Under the pieces are notes generated by a model that saw only the letters and a program-made list of their open reading frames with translations, was not told where the DNA came from and ran no database searches. Made by a program: the position numbers and the translations under genes. This document shows, piece by piece, positions 46,151 through 57,646 of a DNA stretch of 64,000 bases (position 1 is the stretch's first letter; every line of letters begins with the position of its first letter). The DNA is from Molossus alvarezi. Taxonomy: Eukaryota > Chordata > Mammalia > Chiroptera > Molossidae. The stretch is taken from assembly GCA_037176705.1 (NCBI GenBank), contig CM073891.1:92586327-92650326 (forward strand), in the 5' to 3' direction.

Positions 46151-46839
46151 TATATATACATATATATTATGATATAATCTTTGTAAACTGTGCCTTTCCT
46201 TCTCAAGATGTGTGTGTGGGGTGGTAGTACAAAATAGTGCATGGAAAAATGTTCAAATATACCACATTTTATATTTTCTCAGAGCAAATATGATCATGCA
46301 TATTATATAATCACAAATGTTTGAAAATATCCTTATTTCTTAGTCTCTTCTAAAATAGCATACCATTTTAACCTTCTAAAAATAGTTTTCAAATTAGAAT
46401 ATAGCCTAGTTACTTCAAATTATATATGATTCAACAAAATGATAAGCATAGTAATGATACCTGATTGTTTTTTGGAGCCTAAAATTTTAGTATATATGAT
46501 TGGGTTCATGTAAATTCAAATTAAATGTTGGTTCTTTTAAATATGTTTTATATTAATCACAACAAAACATATGTATTTGTTGGAAGTTGACTAAAGATGA
46601 AGAGTTAAATAGTTGGTAATTACAGAAGTAGTTAATTATCTTAAATTTTAGAGAAGTTATTGACTTTGTTTATCATTACAGATTACTTCAGTCATTATAA
46701 ATCATCACTGTGATTTAACTTGTAGCACAACCATTCTAATAAAAAAGAACTATGCCCATAATGTTTAACCTAATAAATACTTTTTAGTTTTCATCACACC
46801 TGGCTTCTCAATAGAATTTGATTTTGTTGACCCACAGTT
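46151..46839. other. Unassigned AT-rich sequence
   Basis: Nothing recognised. Confidence 0.4.
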
Positions 46840-47298
46840 CTCTTGATTGCCCAGCTTTATTGAGTCACAATTTGCCTATATAAAATTCACCATTTAATTT
46901 CCATCATAAGCAAGATACAGGATATTTTCATAACTCCAAAAAGTTTCCTTCTAACCCTTTTGCAGTAAGTCTTCCTTCCTTCCTCCCCTCACACCCTGAG
47001 CTCCAGAGAAGCATTAATGTTCTTTATTTTGTTATCCTTTTATTTTTCTAAAATTTCATGTTTTTTTCACTGCCTTTTTTTCATTTAGCACCGAGCTTTT
47101 CATTTTTTCCATGCTTTGCATATGTTATTCGTTTGGTACTTTACATTGCTGAGTAGTATTCCATAATGCGTTTAGTCATTCACAGGTTGGTGGGCATTTG
47201 AGTGGTTTCTAGATCTTGGCTATGATGCTTCTATGAACATTTATATACAAGTTTTTATTTAGGTATATGCTTCTATTTCTTTCAGCCAGGCAGTCTCT
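46840..47298 (-). mobile_element. Old L1M 3' fragment, reverse
   Basis: CAGCTTTATTGAGTCACAAT, AAAATTCACCATTTAATTTC, CTGAGTAGTATTCCATAATG, GGTGGGCATTTGAGTGGTTT and CTATGAACATTTATATACAAG match an L1M 3' end in reverse. Confidence 0.75.
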
Positions 47299-47311
47299 TC
47301 TGAAATAATCT

Positions 47312-47768
47312 TTTTTTTTTTTTTTTTTTGCCTTTTATGACAGTGTTCTCTGATTTTATTTCTATCTCTCTATTTATGTCTTGCTTTGCTTTATAATTTC
47401 ATCCTTTTCTCCCCTCAGACATTATGTGCTAAAGGTCATTACATCTCAATCTTAAGTCTCCTCTCACATTTGAGCAATTTTATCTGCATTTGGGGTTTAA
47501 TTACCTCTTATCTGCAGTTAACTCAGATTTATATGTCCAGCCTAGAATATGTAAACACAGATCTGTGTATCTAACTGCCTATTTGACATCATCAGTTGGT
47601 CTTCTCTGAGGCATCATAAAGTCAACTTTAAAGTTTTATTATTCTATATCCCATTAAACTGGTCTTTTCCTATTTTACTTCAAGCTATACAATTTAGATA
47701 ACAGTAAGTGCTCTTTAACACCATCTTTGTGTGTGTTTGTTAGAGAAATCATCTTTTTCGTAGTAGCA
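47312..47768 (-). mobile_element. Unidentified poly(A)-tailed retro-insertion
   Basis: A run of T (47311-47329) starts immediately after the first copy of TCTGAAATAATCT (47299-47311). The identical 13-mer recurs at 47769-47781. A poly(A) at one end and a direct repeat at both ends are the marks of L1-type retroposition on the minus strand. The content is neither VES nor L1. Parts resemble L2-like sequence in antisense, so it could be a retrocopied non-coding transcript. The target does not resemble the usual TTAAAA site, so chance is not excluded. Confidence 0.45.
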
Positions 47769-47781
47769 TCTGAAATAATCT

Positions 47782-48440
47782 CCCTATATTCAACCATTAC
47801 TTCTTTCTAATTTTTTCTCACATAGCTGAATGATCTTTCAAAACTCAAATCTGATCATGCCAATTCCTCATCTTCCATTTTCCACTTAAAGTGAATCACT
47901 GACTTTAAATAGGTTATATACTCAATATTCTGTATAAGGTTTGACACAGAAAAGTCCCTGCTAAACTTATTCAGATTCCTTTTGAAATTTTCCAACGACA
48001 CACGTCACACCTGCCTCTGACCACTGAGCCTCAGCTGAAACACTCCAGACTCCCTTCCTCTGCTCTCCGCTTGGTTTTCCTTCCATTGTGAACACAGTGC
48101 ACCACTTCTTAAGTGCAGTTTATACAGAGTGGGGCAAAAGTAGGTTTACAGTTGTTTATATGGGAAATAACATAATAATTAATAAATAACATCCCACGAA
48201 TAAATTGTTTCACATACTCACAATTGTAAACCTACTTTTGTCCCGTATGCACCAGAAGCACTAAGGCCCTCTTCTGCTCTATCTATAATATAACTACAGT
48301 TGTTTGTGAGCCTATTTGATGTCTGTCTGTCTCTCAAAATAGTCTTTAAAATAGATGATGTCAGGGATCATGCAGATGTAGTGTATCCTTCCATGTCACT
48401 GTGTGTCAGCATCCACTGCATGTGTCAAGTGCTTAACCAG
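47782..48440 (+). repeat. L2 LINE 3' fragment, split by a mariner-like element
   Basis: CAAAACTCAAATCTGATCATGCC at about 47838 and TTTGATGTCTGTCTGTCTCTC with GGGATCATGCAGATGTAG after 48310 follow the L2 3' region in order. A mariner-like MITE (48125-48245) lies between. The 47380-47700 stretch may also be L2-like. Confidence 0.55.
48125..48245 (+). mobile_element. Mariner-like palindromic MITE
   Basis: The left end CAGAGTGGGGCAAAAGTAGG continues TTTACAGTTGT. The right end, read on the other strand, starts CGGGACAAAAGTAGGTTTAC. The two arms match over about 27 bases, and TA dinucleotides flank both sides (48123-48124 and 48246-48247), the mariner target. At 121 bp it has no coding capacity. 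Transcribed, it would fold into a near-complete hairpin. Confidence 0.9.
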
Positions 48441-49771
48441 ATTTGTCTGACTGAGTCCATAGAATAGATTAGCAGGATTTGATGAACATGTGGACAGGAG
48501 AAGGCGATTTGGAGGGTTGTTTCAGGTTTTCTGGTTTAGGACATGGGAACAAACAAAAGAAATCACCTATGAAGATAGGTAGTAGCTTTAGAGAAGTACA
48601 AGTGCTTCCCCGTCTCCTATCTTAAATGGTACGACATTCCTTGAAATAATTGTTTTATCAAATAATAAAAGGTATGTTTTATATAAAGACATTTTCTTAT
48701 ATAGCGAAGATTTTGAACGTGCTTCCCAGAAGTAGCTTCAAACTGCTCTTATATCATTTTTTATCACCCTCTCCTATCTCTACTACTCAGTATTTCTCTG
48801 TTATTTTATATATAGATGTAGGTGTGTGTGTGTGTTTAATCTCAAGCACATGGAACTTCTCAGAAAAAGGCCACCTAAATAAATAAATAATTAATACATG
48901 AGATAAATAACTGACAAGTAAGGCACCAGAGATAAATGAAACGTCAAAGATAAGACAGTATTTAAAGGCCTGTTGAGAAGTCAGCAAACAGTATCAATCA
49001 TATCGCTGTCACCTTAGGTGAAAGCTCAGAAGGAGTTGATGAGCAGAGACCAAATTTGCAGAAACGCAGCAGACCCGATGTTGAAAAGTGTGAGTGTCCT
49101 ATGTATGCTTCAAAGCATTTAAGGCAGTAGTTCCCAAAGGAGGTTCCCCCTGCTCAGGTGCAGTTCCTTTGAGGAGCCCATGGTGCCTGTTAAAGCATCA
49201 CAAATGGCATGCTTTGACAGGTGGGTACCTGTTGAATAATTTCCTGTCAGGCATTCAAAACAAAATAGCACAGATGTTAATGCCTGTGTATGTGCAGTGA
49301 AAATATCCTACTAAAGGACCAGAGATCTCTCCACATTCCAAAGCTTGAAGAAGAGAATGCTTTGTTCTGAAATACAGTAACTGTTATACTTAACTACAGT
49401 CATGGTAACCCTTTTACAGAAAAGTTCTATTCAAATTGAAAGAGCTGATGACATTATAATATAAAATAACAAAATAAAAAGTAGAAACTTTGCTATATCT
49501 CTACTTCTAACTAAAATTGAACAAAAATACATTATGTAAAATGTTCTATCTTATAATGAGGAGGAGGATAAATCAGGTAATATCTTCCTCTATAAGAAAG
49601 AGGATGTGTCATATATAAGAAGAAAAAATAGGAAATTTCAATTCAGATGTGTAACCACTATAATAGGGATCGAGAGTTCTTACTGGGTGGTGTATAGGAG
49701 AAACATCAACACAGCATGGAGGAATCAGGGAAGGAATGATTCATAGATGAAGTCATATTTAAAGTAAAACC
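48441..49771. other. Unassigned sequence
   Basis: No confident element. TAGTTCCCAAAGG near 49128 recalls a hAT terminal repeat, but no partner end was found. Short GT run at 48822-48836. Confidence 0.35.
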
Positions 49772-49976
49772 TATCCGGTCGGTGTGGCTCAGGGGTTGAA
49801 CGTTGCACCAAGAGGTCGCCGGTTCAATTCCTGGTCAGAGCACCTGCCCAGGCTGTGGGCCCGATCCCCAGTGGGGGTCATGCAGGAGGCATGATGTTCT
49901 TTCTCATCAGTGTTTCTAGCTCTCTCTCCCTCTCACTTCTTTCTGTAAAATCAATAAAGAAAAAAAAAAAAAAAAG
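49772..49976 (+). mobile_element. VES SINE with 12-bp TSD
   Basis: CCGGTCGGTGTGGCTCAGGG head, GGTCGCCGGTTCAATTCCTG, CT-rich body with a short deletion, AATCAATAAAG and an A16 tail. TSD AAAGTAAAACCT on both sides. Confidence 0.95.
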
Positions 49977-50619
49977 TAAAACCTGAAGGAAAATTAAGAG
50001 TTAAAACATAATCCTGGGGAAAAAGCGTTAACAGGAATATCCAAAAGAATGTCATATAAATGCACAGATGTTGAAAAAATGGAAAACATTAGAAAAATTT
50101 TTATTAGTGAAGCATTGTTGGATTTAAAAATAGATGGATTAATCTCTCCCCTGCCCTCTTCCCTCTGAGATTCATCAAAAGCAAGCCAGAGAACAAAGCA
50201 GTTTCTAGATTTTAAAATGTGTCCTCTGTGCCACATTAATATGTTTGGATTCTAATCTTCTGGTAATTAGAAACCTTTTAGAGGTTCTAATAAGAAGAGT
50301 AACATGATGTTATTCTGGCTTATAATATGATAAATAGAATTGAATTGATATAGTGATTAGTATTTAGTGCAACTATGTATGACAGAGATCAGATCACAGT
50401 GATCTAAACTCAAAAAGGTCTTCGTTGCATGGGATTGGGGGGGTGGTTATATATTCTAATTACCATAAGATCGAACAATGCTTCACTACTTTAGGGTCCC
50501 AGCAATCCCAGAAGGCACAAGTAAATTACATGAAGATGTGGACCAAAATTTTATGGTTCCATCTCCTGCTACACTACTTTCCCTCTTCCGCACCTATGTC
50601 CTCAGAGGGAAATCCATCC
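49977..50619. other. Unassigned sequence
   Basis: Nothing recognised. It may include the decayed 3' part of the adjacent minus-strand ERV. Confidence 0.35.
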
Positions 50620-51330
50620 TTATAATCTGCTGGCAGAGAAAGAGAAAACTTTGGCTTGGTTTAGAGGTGTTCTGCACCATATGCAGTCACTGCCCAAAAG
50701 GACAGCGGCAGCACTACAGTCTCTCTCTGGGACATCCCTGAAAGATGGTGGCGAAGCAATGAGACCAACAGCATGCCCCCTATGGCACCATTCACTGATG
50801 TGATCATCCAGGTTAATTACATTGGAAAACTGCTTCTGGTAGACCTTATTGACAGGAATGGAAAAATAAATAAATAATTGAACACTTCCTAACTCATTAG
50901 TTATATACCAGATAGCAGGGCTAGTGTTAATTTGTTCAAGCAAAAAAAACCATCTGGAAAGCAGCTAGAATTTGAATCACTACAAGGTTAAACTTATAAT
51001 AATATACTATCATTCTCTAAGGTTTCTCTGTGCTCTTCTGCACAGGCCGAATAGGTGATTTAAATGGATCTGTGGTGGAAATCCCAATCCATGCATATTT
51101 CAAAGCCTTGATCATGGCGCTATTCTCTACAATCCCTATAGGAATGTGGTAGATATTGCTTTTGGTTCCCTATTTTCCTAGGTAGAGGCAGTTCTAGTGG
51201 ATTCCACTTGAACTTTTCCACCATAAAAGCCCTCAATCCATAGGTCATGGGACCAAGATGGGGAGTATGCCAGCTGCTGAGTATGTATTTTTCTGTTATG
51301 CATTTGGGAACTGGTAAAATAACCACAGTT
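50620..51330 (-). pseudogene. ERVL-type endogenous retrovirus pol remnant (RT region), reverse
   Basis: Read from 51326 down to 50750 the translated pieces follow the segment before reverse transcriptase, its N-terminal region and then the block before the catalytic loop. The longest pieces are the minus frames 51326-51120 and 50943-50620. After about 50800 the family match stops abruptly, suggesting a deletion or rearrangement. Stops and frameshifts break it. It is the same family and region of pol as the plus-strand remnant at 27860-28522. Confidence 0.7.
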
Positions 51331-52900
51331 AAGTTCAGGGAACTATTGGACCCAAGGTGAGATGGACCTCCTGAGCTCTAACTCCACTGACCTCCACACT
51401 CCTACTCTGAATGCTAGACCACAGTGACTTGTTTGGTTTCCTGGAATTTATGTCAGTTTAGAGTTACTGTCCAATAGTTCCCAAAAAGTGATTATTTCCT
51501 TTTTCCTCTGCACTGTTACCCTGGCAAAGGCCATGGTCCCTTTGGGGAGGTAAGAAAGAAAGACTAACAGTACACATTGTTGGCCATGTACTGGAGTCCT
51601 TTCTCAGAGGCATCAGGGTTTGTAAATTGGTCTGGGAATTGATCGAGGGGCTGCGACTCTCATTTTTATGATTCAGGTTAGACCATTGTTCACCTGACTT
51701 AGAACTCTTTTTATTACATAGATCAAGAGAGAATTTAGTAGGCTTTCTATTTATTTTACTTCTAGGAACACTTTGCTCAGCCTACATGTCAGAATACGAT
51801 GAGTGTTGCCCTGACTCTGCTGTACGTTACAGCAGCCATGCTTATCTCGTCTTTGGTAGTTGGATGCTGTCACTTAGTTCCGGCCACACTGGGACCCAAT
51901 TTCCTGTATTACTTTCTGGTTTACCAATTCTGTGGCCTCAGTCCATGCTGTAAAATCTGATCTCCATAGAAGAGTGATCACAGAGTTCTTCAACAATGCT
52001 GGGCTTCCTTCACATATTTATTTCTCACACTCATCATGGATGATGCATAATCTAGAATCTGGGTGCATCATTAAATTCAGAATCTCTTCTTAGTGGGTCT
52101 ATATCAATAAATTCAGCCTCATCCAACTTTATGTTCCTTCCATGATTATCTCACATTCTTAATATCCATTTACATACATATTCTCCAGATTTCCATCTGT
52201 ATAAATTAGAAAACTCAACTTATTTTTTGGAGTGTAGTACCTCATAGGTCACACTTTGTACCTTACCGCATCATGGGTCACACTTTTGTACCTTACCTTT
52301 AAGGGTGTGGTGAGGCTTGAGTCTAGTTTTAGGTCTAGAAGCAAAAAGAGATGATAGGGGTGGGTTCTCAGAGGATTCAGTACAGCCTTGGCAAGGCAAC
52401 TGCTTCTATGGAGGCCCGTACATTTCCTCAGGCAGTTCAGTTAATCTTCTCAGAAGAGGGCTGTGAGGAGGCTGCTTTTGCTGACAAAGAAGAAGCATCA
52501 AATTTAACTGTTCAGTGTCCTCAACCACATCAGGGTCATACCACACATCTCCATTATTTCCCCTAACTTTGATGTAGACTTCCTGGAAGCTGAGAATTCA
52601 ATTTATGTTGTAGTTCAGCCCCTCATTGGATGATGCTCTGAGTTTGGATTTCAGACATCTCAGTTCGGTGGTAATAAGAAGATAAGGGTCTCTTTCAAAG
52701 CACGTATAGAAGTTCTCAGGTCATTTATGCGGTGCTGAGCTCATCTTTTGTGTTACCCACTTTGTCCAGAGATATTAGGAGCAACCAGGCAACCTCATAT
52801 TTATCACTTTGGCAAAAATATTCTGAAATATAACGTACATGGTAACTCAGATCCTTACATCTTACAGATGTTTGATTAGGAGTATCAAATGGAGATTTAA
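51331..52900 (-). mobile_element. Probable upstream (gag/protease) part of the same ERVL remnant
   Basis: This lies 5' of pol on the minus strand, where gag and protease would sit. Stretches such as GGTAAAATAACCACAGTTAAG (51315) and TGTTGTAGTTCAGCCCCTC (52605) seem familiar from mammalian ERVL or MaLR internal regions. There is no open frame and no LTR was identified at either side. Confidence 0.45.
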
Positions 52901-53009
52901 AAAAAATATTATTGGATTATGCCAACTCACTGCTCTACAGGAAGTAGTCATTTTTGTCTTTAATCAGATTAGAGAGACAATGAATAATATGCCTAATTTT
53001 TGACAAGCC

Positions 53010-53505
53010 ATTTTACTTGCACATATTTACCCCAGAAAAATTGAGTGCACATGTCCACCAAAAGACATGTACAAGAATACTCATGGCAGCATTATTAATA
53101 ATAGCTGCTATCAAAACAGCTCCATTGTCATCAACAGAGGAATGGAGGAAAAAATTGCAGCATATTTATTAAATGAAATAATGTCCATAGTAAAAGGGAA
53201 TGAACATACATACAACAACAAGAATGACTCTCACAGACATAGTGATCATTGAAAGAAGCTAGTCTTTCATTAGAAAACTAATGAACCTAATCTAATCTAA
53301 TCTAATCTACACAATAGGAATCTATGGTGAGAAAAAAAAATCAGGACACCGGTTATCTCTGTATAGAGGGTACTGAGTAAGAAAGGAGAGAACTATTTTG
53401 TTGTGAAAGAAATGTTTTATATCTTGATATGGATGTGGATTACATGGGTACACATTTGTCAGAATTTAACTGTTAAAGTTTGTACCTTTCAATGTGTAGA
53501 GATTT
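53010..53505 (+). mobile_element. Old L1M 3' fragment
   Basis: CATGTCCACCAAAAGACATG, CATGGCAGCATTATTAATAATAG, GAATGACTCTCACAGACATAG and GGATTACATGGGTACACATT follow the L1M ORF2 end and 3' UTR in order. A short (TAATC)n expansion (53286-53307) lies inside. Confidence 0.75.
53286..53307 (+). repeat. (TAATC)n short tandem repeat
   Basis: About four pentanucleotide units inside an L1M fragment. Confidence 0.8.
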
Positions 53506-54639
53506 CACTTAAATGAGATTCAGGGAGCTAGTGGGTGTTCAGAGTTTAAATGAAACAAAAATGGCAGATGGTTGATGTCGGCTAAGGGAGGATAATAGGT
53601 ACATTGAGGTTTATTATGATATTTGGCTTATTTAGAATACGTTTGTGATTCTCCATGATATGAATTTGAAATGATTTTAGTGGCATGAGAGCTGTGAACT
53701 TCCAATAGGCCCCTTGCAAGTGCCATTGGGGCCAAAGGAAAGGGCCAAGGAGCATCTCTGATCTGCTTAAATGGAGGCTCAGGGAAATGTGATGAGGGAT
53801 TTGATCAAGGCTCGAGTTCCTGCTCAATGATTGACTAGAGAATAATGGATCATGGAATATAGGCTAGGAGAGGAAGACATTTAGTTTTCATGGGTTAGGG
53901 TTAGGGTGGAGAAAAAACACTGATGAAGAAATACAGATGGAGAAAACACATAGAAGGAGAAAAAACATGGAGGTGTTTTGTGAGACCAACCCATTTATGG
54001 GGAGGAGCTGACTGAGAGCTGGAATGAAATGATGTTGTGGTTAGAAAGTGAGATGACTAATTTTATTATTTTATATAGAGAGGTTAATGAGGGGTGACAA
54101 ATTCAGGTACATATTTGACTGTAATTGTGTTCCAAATTCAGATATGCAAAATATAAAAATCATCCTATCTGTTCTTTTATCCACTTCACCCTTGAACTGT
54201 CAATATAAACAGAGAGTCATTAGATATGTTCACAATGCAAATCTAAGAAGAAGTTTCTGTCTGATAGCTGCTATTAAAAATTCCTGGGATATATAGCTGT
54301 AAAGAAACACTTTTATAGATGATAGAACAGATCATACATCACGTACAAATGCTGCTGTCAGTTCCTTGAAAGTTTGACTTACTCTGCTTTACAGAGCTAA
54401 GTTTCAATGCATGTCAGATGGTGGGTTTGGCCTCCAGCACTATTCAGTCTTGCTCTGCGTGGTCAGTAATTCAGATTGTCACAAAGAAAGTGCCCTTGGC
54501 AGAGATGGCAAATCGTGTGTTATAGAAAAAAGAAATAAGGCCAAGAAATTCTATATGATTTGCATTTTTTAAAGTACCATAGAAAATGAGATGACAACAG
54601 TTTAACCAGCACTAATTAATTCCAATGTGCAGAAGAAAG
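53506..54639. other. Unassigned sequence
   Basis: No element recognised. It contains the hexamer pair GGGTTAGGGTTAGGG at 53892-53906 by itself. Confidence 0.4.
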
Positions 54640-54845
54640 ATTACCAATCTTTACGACGGTGCTGTGTATGGAAATACCATATGTATTATTTCATTAACCA
54701 TTAAAAATAGCCTTCTGGGGTTATCTTTATCATTCTTATTTTGATGATAAGTATTTAAAGACTCAGAAAACTTAAGTGATTTTATAAAGATCAAAATATT
54801 AATGACAGAGCCGGGACTAAGTTTTTCAGATTCCATAGTCCATGC
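54640..54845 (+). repeat. MIR SINE fragment
   Basis: CATATGTATTATTTCATTAACC, TTATTTTGATGATAAGTATTT, AAAACTTAAGTGATTTTATA and TGACAGAGCCGGGACTAAG match MIR from core to 3' end. Confidence 0.75.
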
Positions 54846-55678
54846 ACATTCCTTTGAGGGAAGATTAATATGGAGGTCCTAAATGTTGTTGACAGGAGCA
54901 AATCTGGGTCCTGAGTTCACTGCTGCACATTAAAATGAGAAGATATTTTGTGGGAATTTAAAACTTGATTTGTTTTCATACTTTTTACCTTTGTTCTCTG
55001 GACATATATGCAGTTTCAGCTCCATGTATTTAATTTTATCTGAAAAGTTTCTATAGTCCTTTTATCTCAGAATGATTTTTGCAGGCCTAACTGGGAAGAT
55101 TTATTTTTACTCAATTTCCTTCATGAGATTTTAAGCAAATGGCAGATCATAATCTGGGGGTCTTCTTATTACAAATGACTTATCAAGCAACATGCACAGA
55201 GTTAGCACAGACTGAAATTGTAGAGAAGTTCTGCACCTGCTGGTCGCATGGTGTTACCAGTTCTTTCAACATGTCACAGTAAGATGTGCTTGGCTCAGAG
55301 AACAGCTGAGACAACAGTTTGGGCTGCAGGAGGAGGACCTTACTCTCTGCTATTCTTCATACCTATGGGTTTTCCATAAAAGTGGTCTTGCAAAGTAGAG
55401 AAGTCTAAGTAGTAATTTTGCTTAGTCAAGGTTCATTCCAACTCTTGGTATGTCAACTACAACTATATACGTAACTCTAGAAAGCTAGGACCATAGCAGC
55501 CCTTCTACCTTGTGGTGATATGTATTTAATTCTAACACGTTCATTTCCAGCCAACAGAGTGCTACTGGAGTAATTCAGTGGACAATTCTTTCTCTCCAAA
55601 TGTAATTTCGGTGTCTGAGTCATGTGTGATGCTTGAATGCTGGGTGTTGAGAAGAATATTTATCAATATAAACAATGG
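54846..55678. other. Unassigned sequence
   Basis: Nothing recognised. Confidence 0.4.
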
Positions 55679-55894
55679 TATCAAAAATTAAAGAGCCGAT
55701 GGAAAAAATGGTGGCGGAGTAAATGGAAGCTACACAGACCATCTCCCAGGACCAAACTGGAATTACAACAAAAATTAAGAAAAATCGTCAGGAAGGGCCA
55801 ACTGAAAGGCAGCTTGGAGGACCACATAACCAGGGACACTGACTCAATCCTGGTAGGCTTGCGAGAATGCAAGAGGGGGCCAGGAGCCCACCGT

Positions 55895-56095
55895 CCGCAG
55901 CGGCCTTGGCTGGAACCAGTGGCCTCGGCTGGAAGCTGCGCCCTCAGCGGGGTCCTGTGGCCTTGGCTGGGACCAGCAGCTGCCTCAGCTGGGACCTGCG
56001 GCCGCCTCGGCTGGGACCTGTGGTCACCTCGGCTGGGTCCTGCCGCCTTGGATGGGAGCTGCCGCAGCCTCAGCCGCCCTTAGCTGGGAGCAGCG
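55895..56095 (+). repeat. GC-rich short tandem repeats in L1-B 5' UTR
   Basis: A unit close to GCCTCGGCTGGGACCTGCGG recurs about seven to eight times at roughly 24-28-base spacing (for example GGCCTTGGCTGGGACCAG, GCCTCAGCTGGGACCTG, CACCTCGGCTGGGTCCTG). It keeps many CpGs and is the most GC-rich segment of the window together with 29.1-29.4 kb. It probably lies in the element's promoter region. Confidence 0.85.
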
Positions 56096-56683
56096 CACTC
56101 GGTTTAAAGTCCCAGGTGGCTCCACGGCACAGAGCCCAGACAGAGGCTAAATTGGCAGCAGCCACTCACCTTGGGCTCAGGCAGAGAGGGCAGGCTGGAC
56201 TGGAACTGTGTGGGGACACATGAGATTTGGAGGGCGCTCAGAGCTTTTGCTGAGTACAGCCACGCAGGACTGTGGTCATCTTACTCATTCCCAGGGCCCT
56301 AGGGAGAGGTGGCAGCCCGTCCTTTGGAGATTCAACCCCACCCAGTGGCCTTTGAAATACTAATTGAGGCCCATTAACAACCAGCATCTGCCCCACCCTC
56401 AGGAAATCCTCTTACACTGAGCACCTGAGGGAGTTTTTCAGTCAACTCAGAAACAAAGGTTCTTCAGGTGACCTCTACTAATAACCTCCAGGCAAAAAAG
56501 CTATAGGATAACTACCATTCCCTGGGATAGCAACTCTAACCAGGAAAGTTAAGACTTGACAGTGGTGTTTAAAGTGGGTCCTCCATGCCTCATCCAAACC
56601 CAGGAGAGGGAGCCACAAACAGCAAAACACCAACACCCACAGGGAAAATTTGGCAGACTCCAAAGCCCACTGTGATAGCCAAA

Positions 56684-57597
56684 ATGGTGACACACAGAAA
56701 CAAAAACCAAATGAAAGAATAAGAGACCTCAACTTAAGATGAGATACATGAGGTGCAGTTAAGCAAGTTAACAGAACTAGAATTCAGAGCTATGATCTTG
56801 AGGAAGCTCAACAGCATGTGTAAGGACATGAGTACCATGAGTCAAGACATAGAAATGTTGAAAATCAACCAGTTGGAAATTAAAAACCATCAAGAAGAAA
56901 TGAAGAATGACATATCAGAAATAAAGAACACATTGGATGGTCTAAACAGCAGAGTAGAATAAGTGGAGGACAAGATCAGTGAATTAGAAGACAGGGTAGA
57001 AAAAGTCAAACAATCAAATAACCGAAAGAGAAACACAATTAAAAAACAGGAAGACAGCTTAAGAGAACTGTGGGACAACTGGAAACATAATAAAATTCGC
57101 ATAAAAAGAGTCCCCAAAGGAAAAAAAAATGAGCAAGGGTCAGAGAATATATTTGAAGAAACAGTGACAGAAAATTTTCCTAATTTGGTAAAGGAAGAAG
57201 TCCTTCAAGTTCAAGAAGCACAGAGAGTCCCAAGTAAGTAGAACCCAAACAGGCCCACACCAAGACACATAGCAATCAAAATGCCAAAAATTAATGATAA
57301 AGAGAGAATCCTTAAGGCAGCAAGAGATAAGCAACAAGTTACCTAAAAAGGAACCCCCATAAGGATCTCAGCTGACTTCTCAACAGAAACACTACAGGCC
57401 AGAAGGGAATGGCATGAAGTAATCAAGGTCATGAAAAACAAGGATCTGAATCCAAGACTACTCTATCCAGCAAGGCTATCATTCAAAACAGAAGGTCAAA
57501 TAAAGAGCTTCCCAGACAAAAAAAAAAAAAAAAAAGGCTAAGGGAATACATTAGCACCAAACCAGCCCTGCAAGAAATGTTAAAAGGACTGCTGTAA
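56684..57597 (+). pseudogene. L1-B ORF1 (RNA-binding protein), disrupted
   Basis: ATG 56684 begins MVTHRNKNQMKE and meets a TAA at 56720-56722. The same frame reopens and contains the coiled coil (56753-56962, with LEIKNHQEEMKNDISEIKN). A second TAA lies at 56960-56962. The RNA-recognition core is at 56963-57241 (DSLRELWDNWKHNKIRIKRV), and a TAG follows at 57239-57241. The C-terminal blocks (LNPRLLYPARLSF, QEMLKGLL) end at TAA 57595-57597. In L1 this protein binds L1 RNA as a trimer and helps target-primed reverse transcription. Confidence 0.92.
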
Positions 57598-57646
57598 TTA
57601 GCAGGAGAAATAGGAAAAAAAAATATAACCACACTGAAAAAAAAAA

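Noticed and set aside
49122..49215. Possible hAT terminal repeat (TAGTTCCCAAAGG)
   Set aside because: No opposite terminal repeat or 8-bp TSD could be found.
53892..53906. GGGTTAGGGTTAGGG as an interstitial telomere
   Set aside because: Only about two and a half hexamers; expected by chance or as a remnant too short to interpret.
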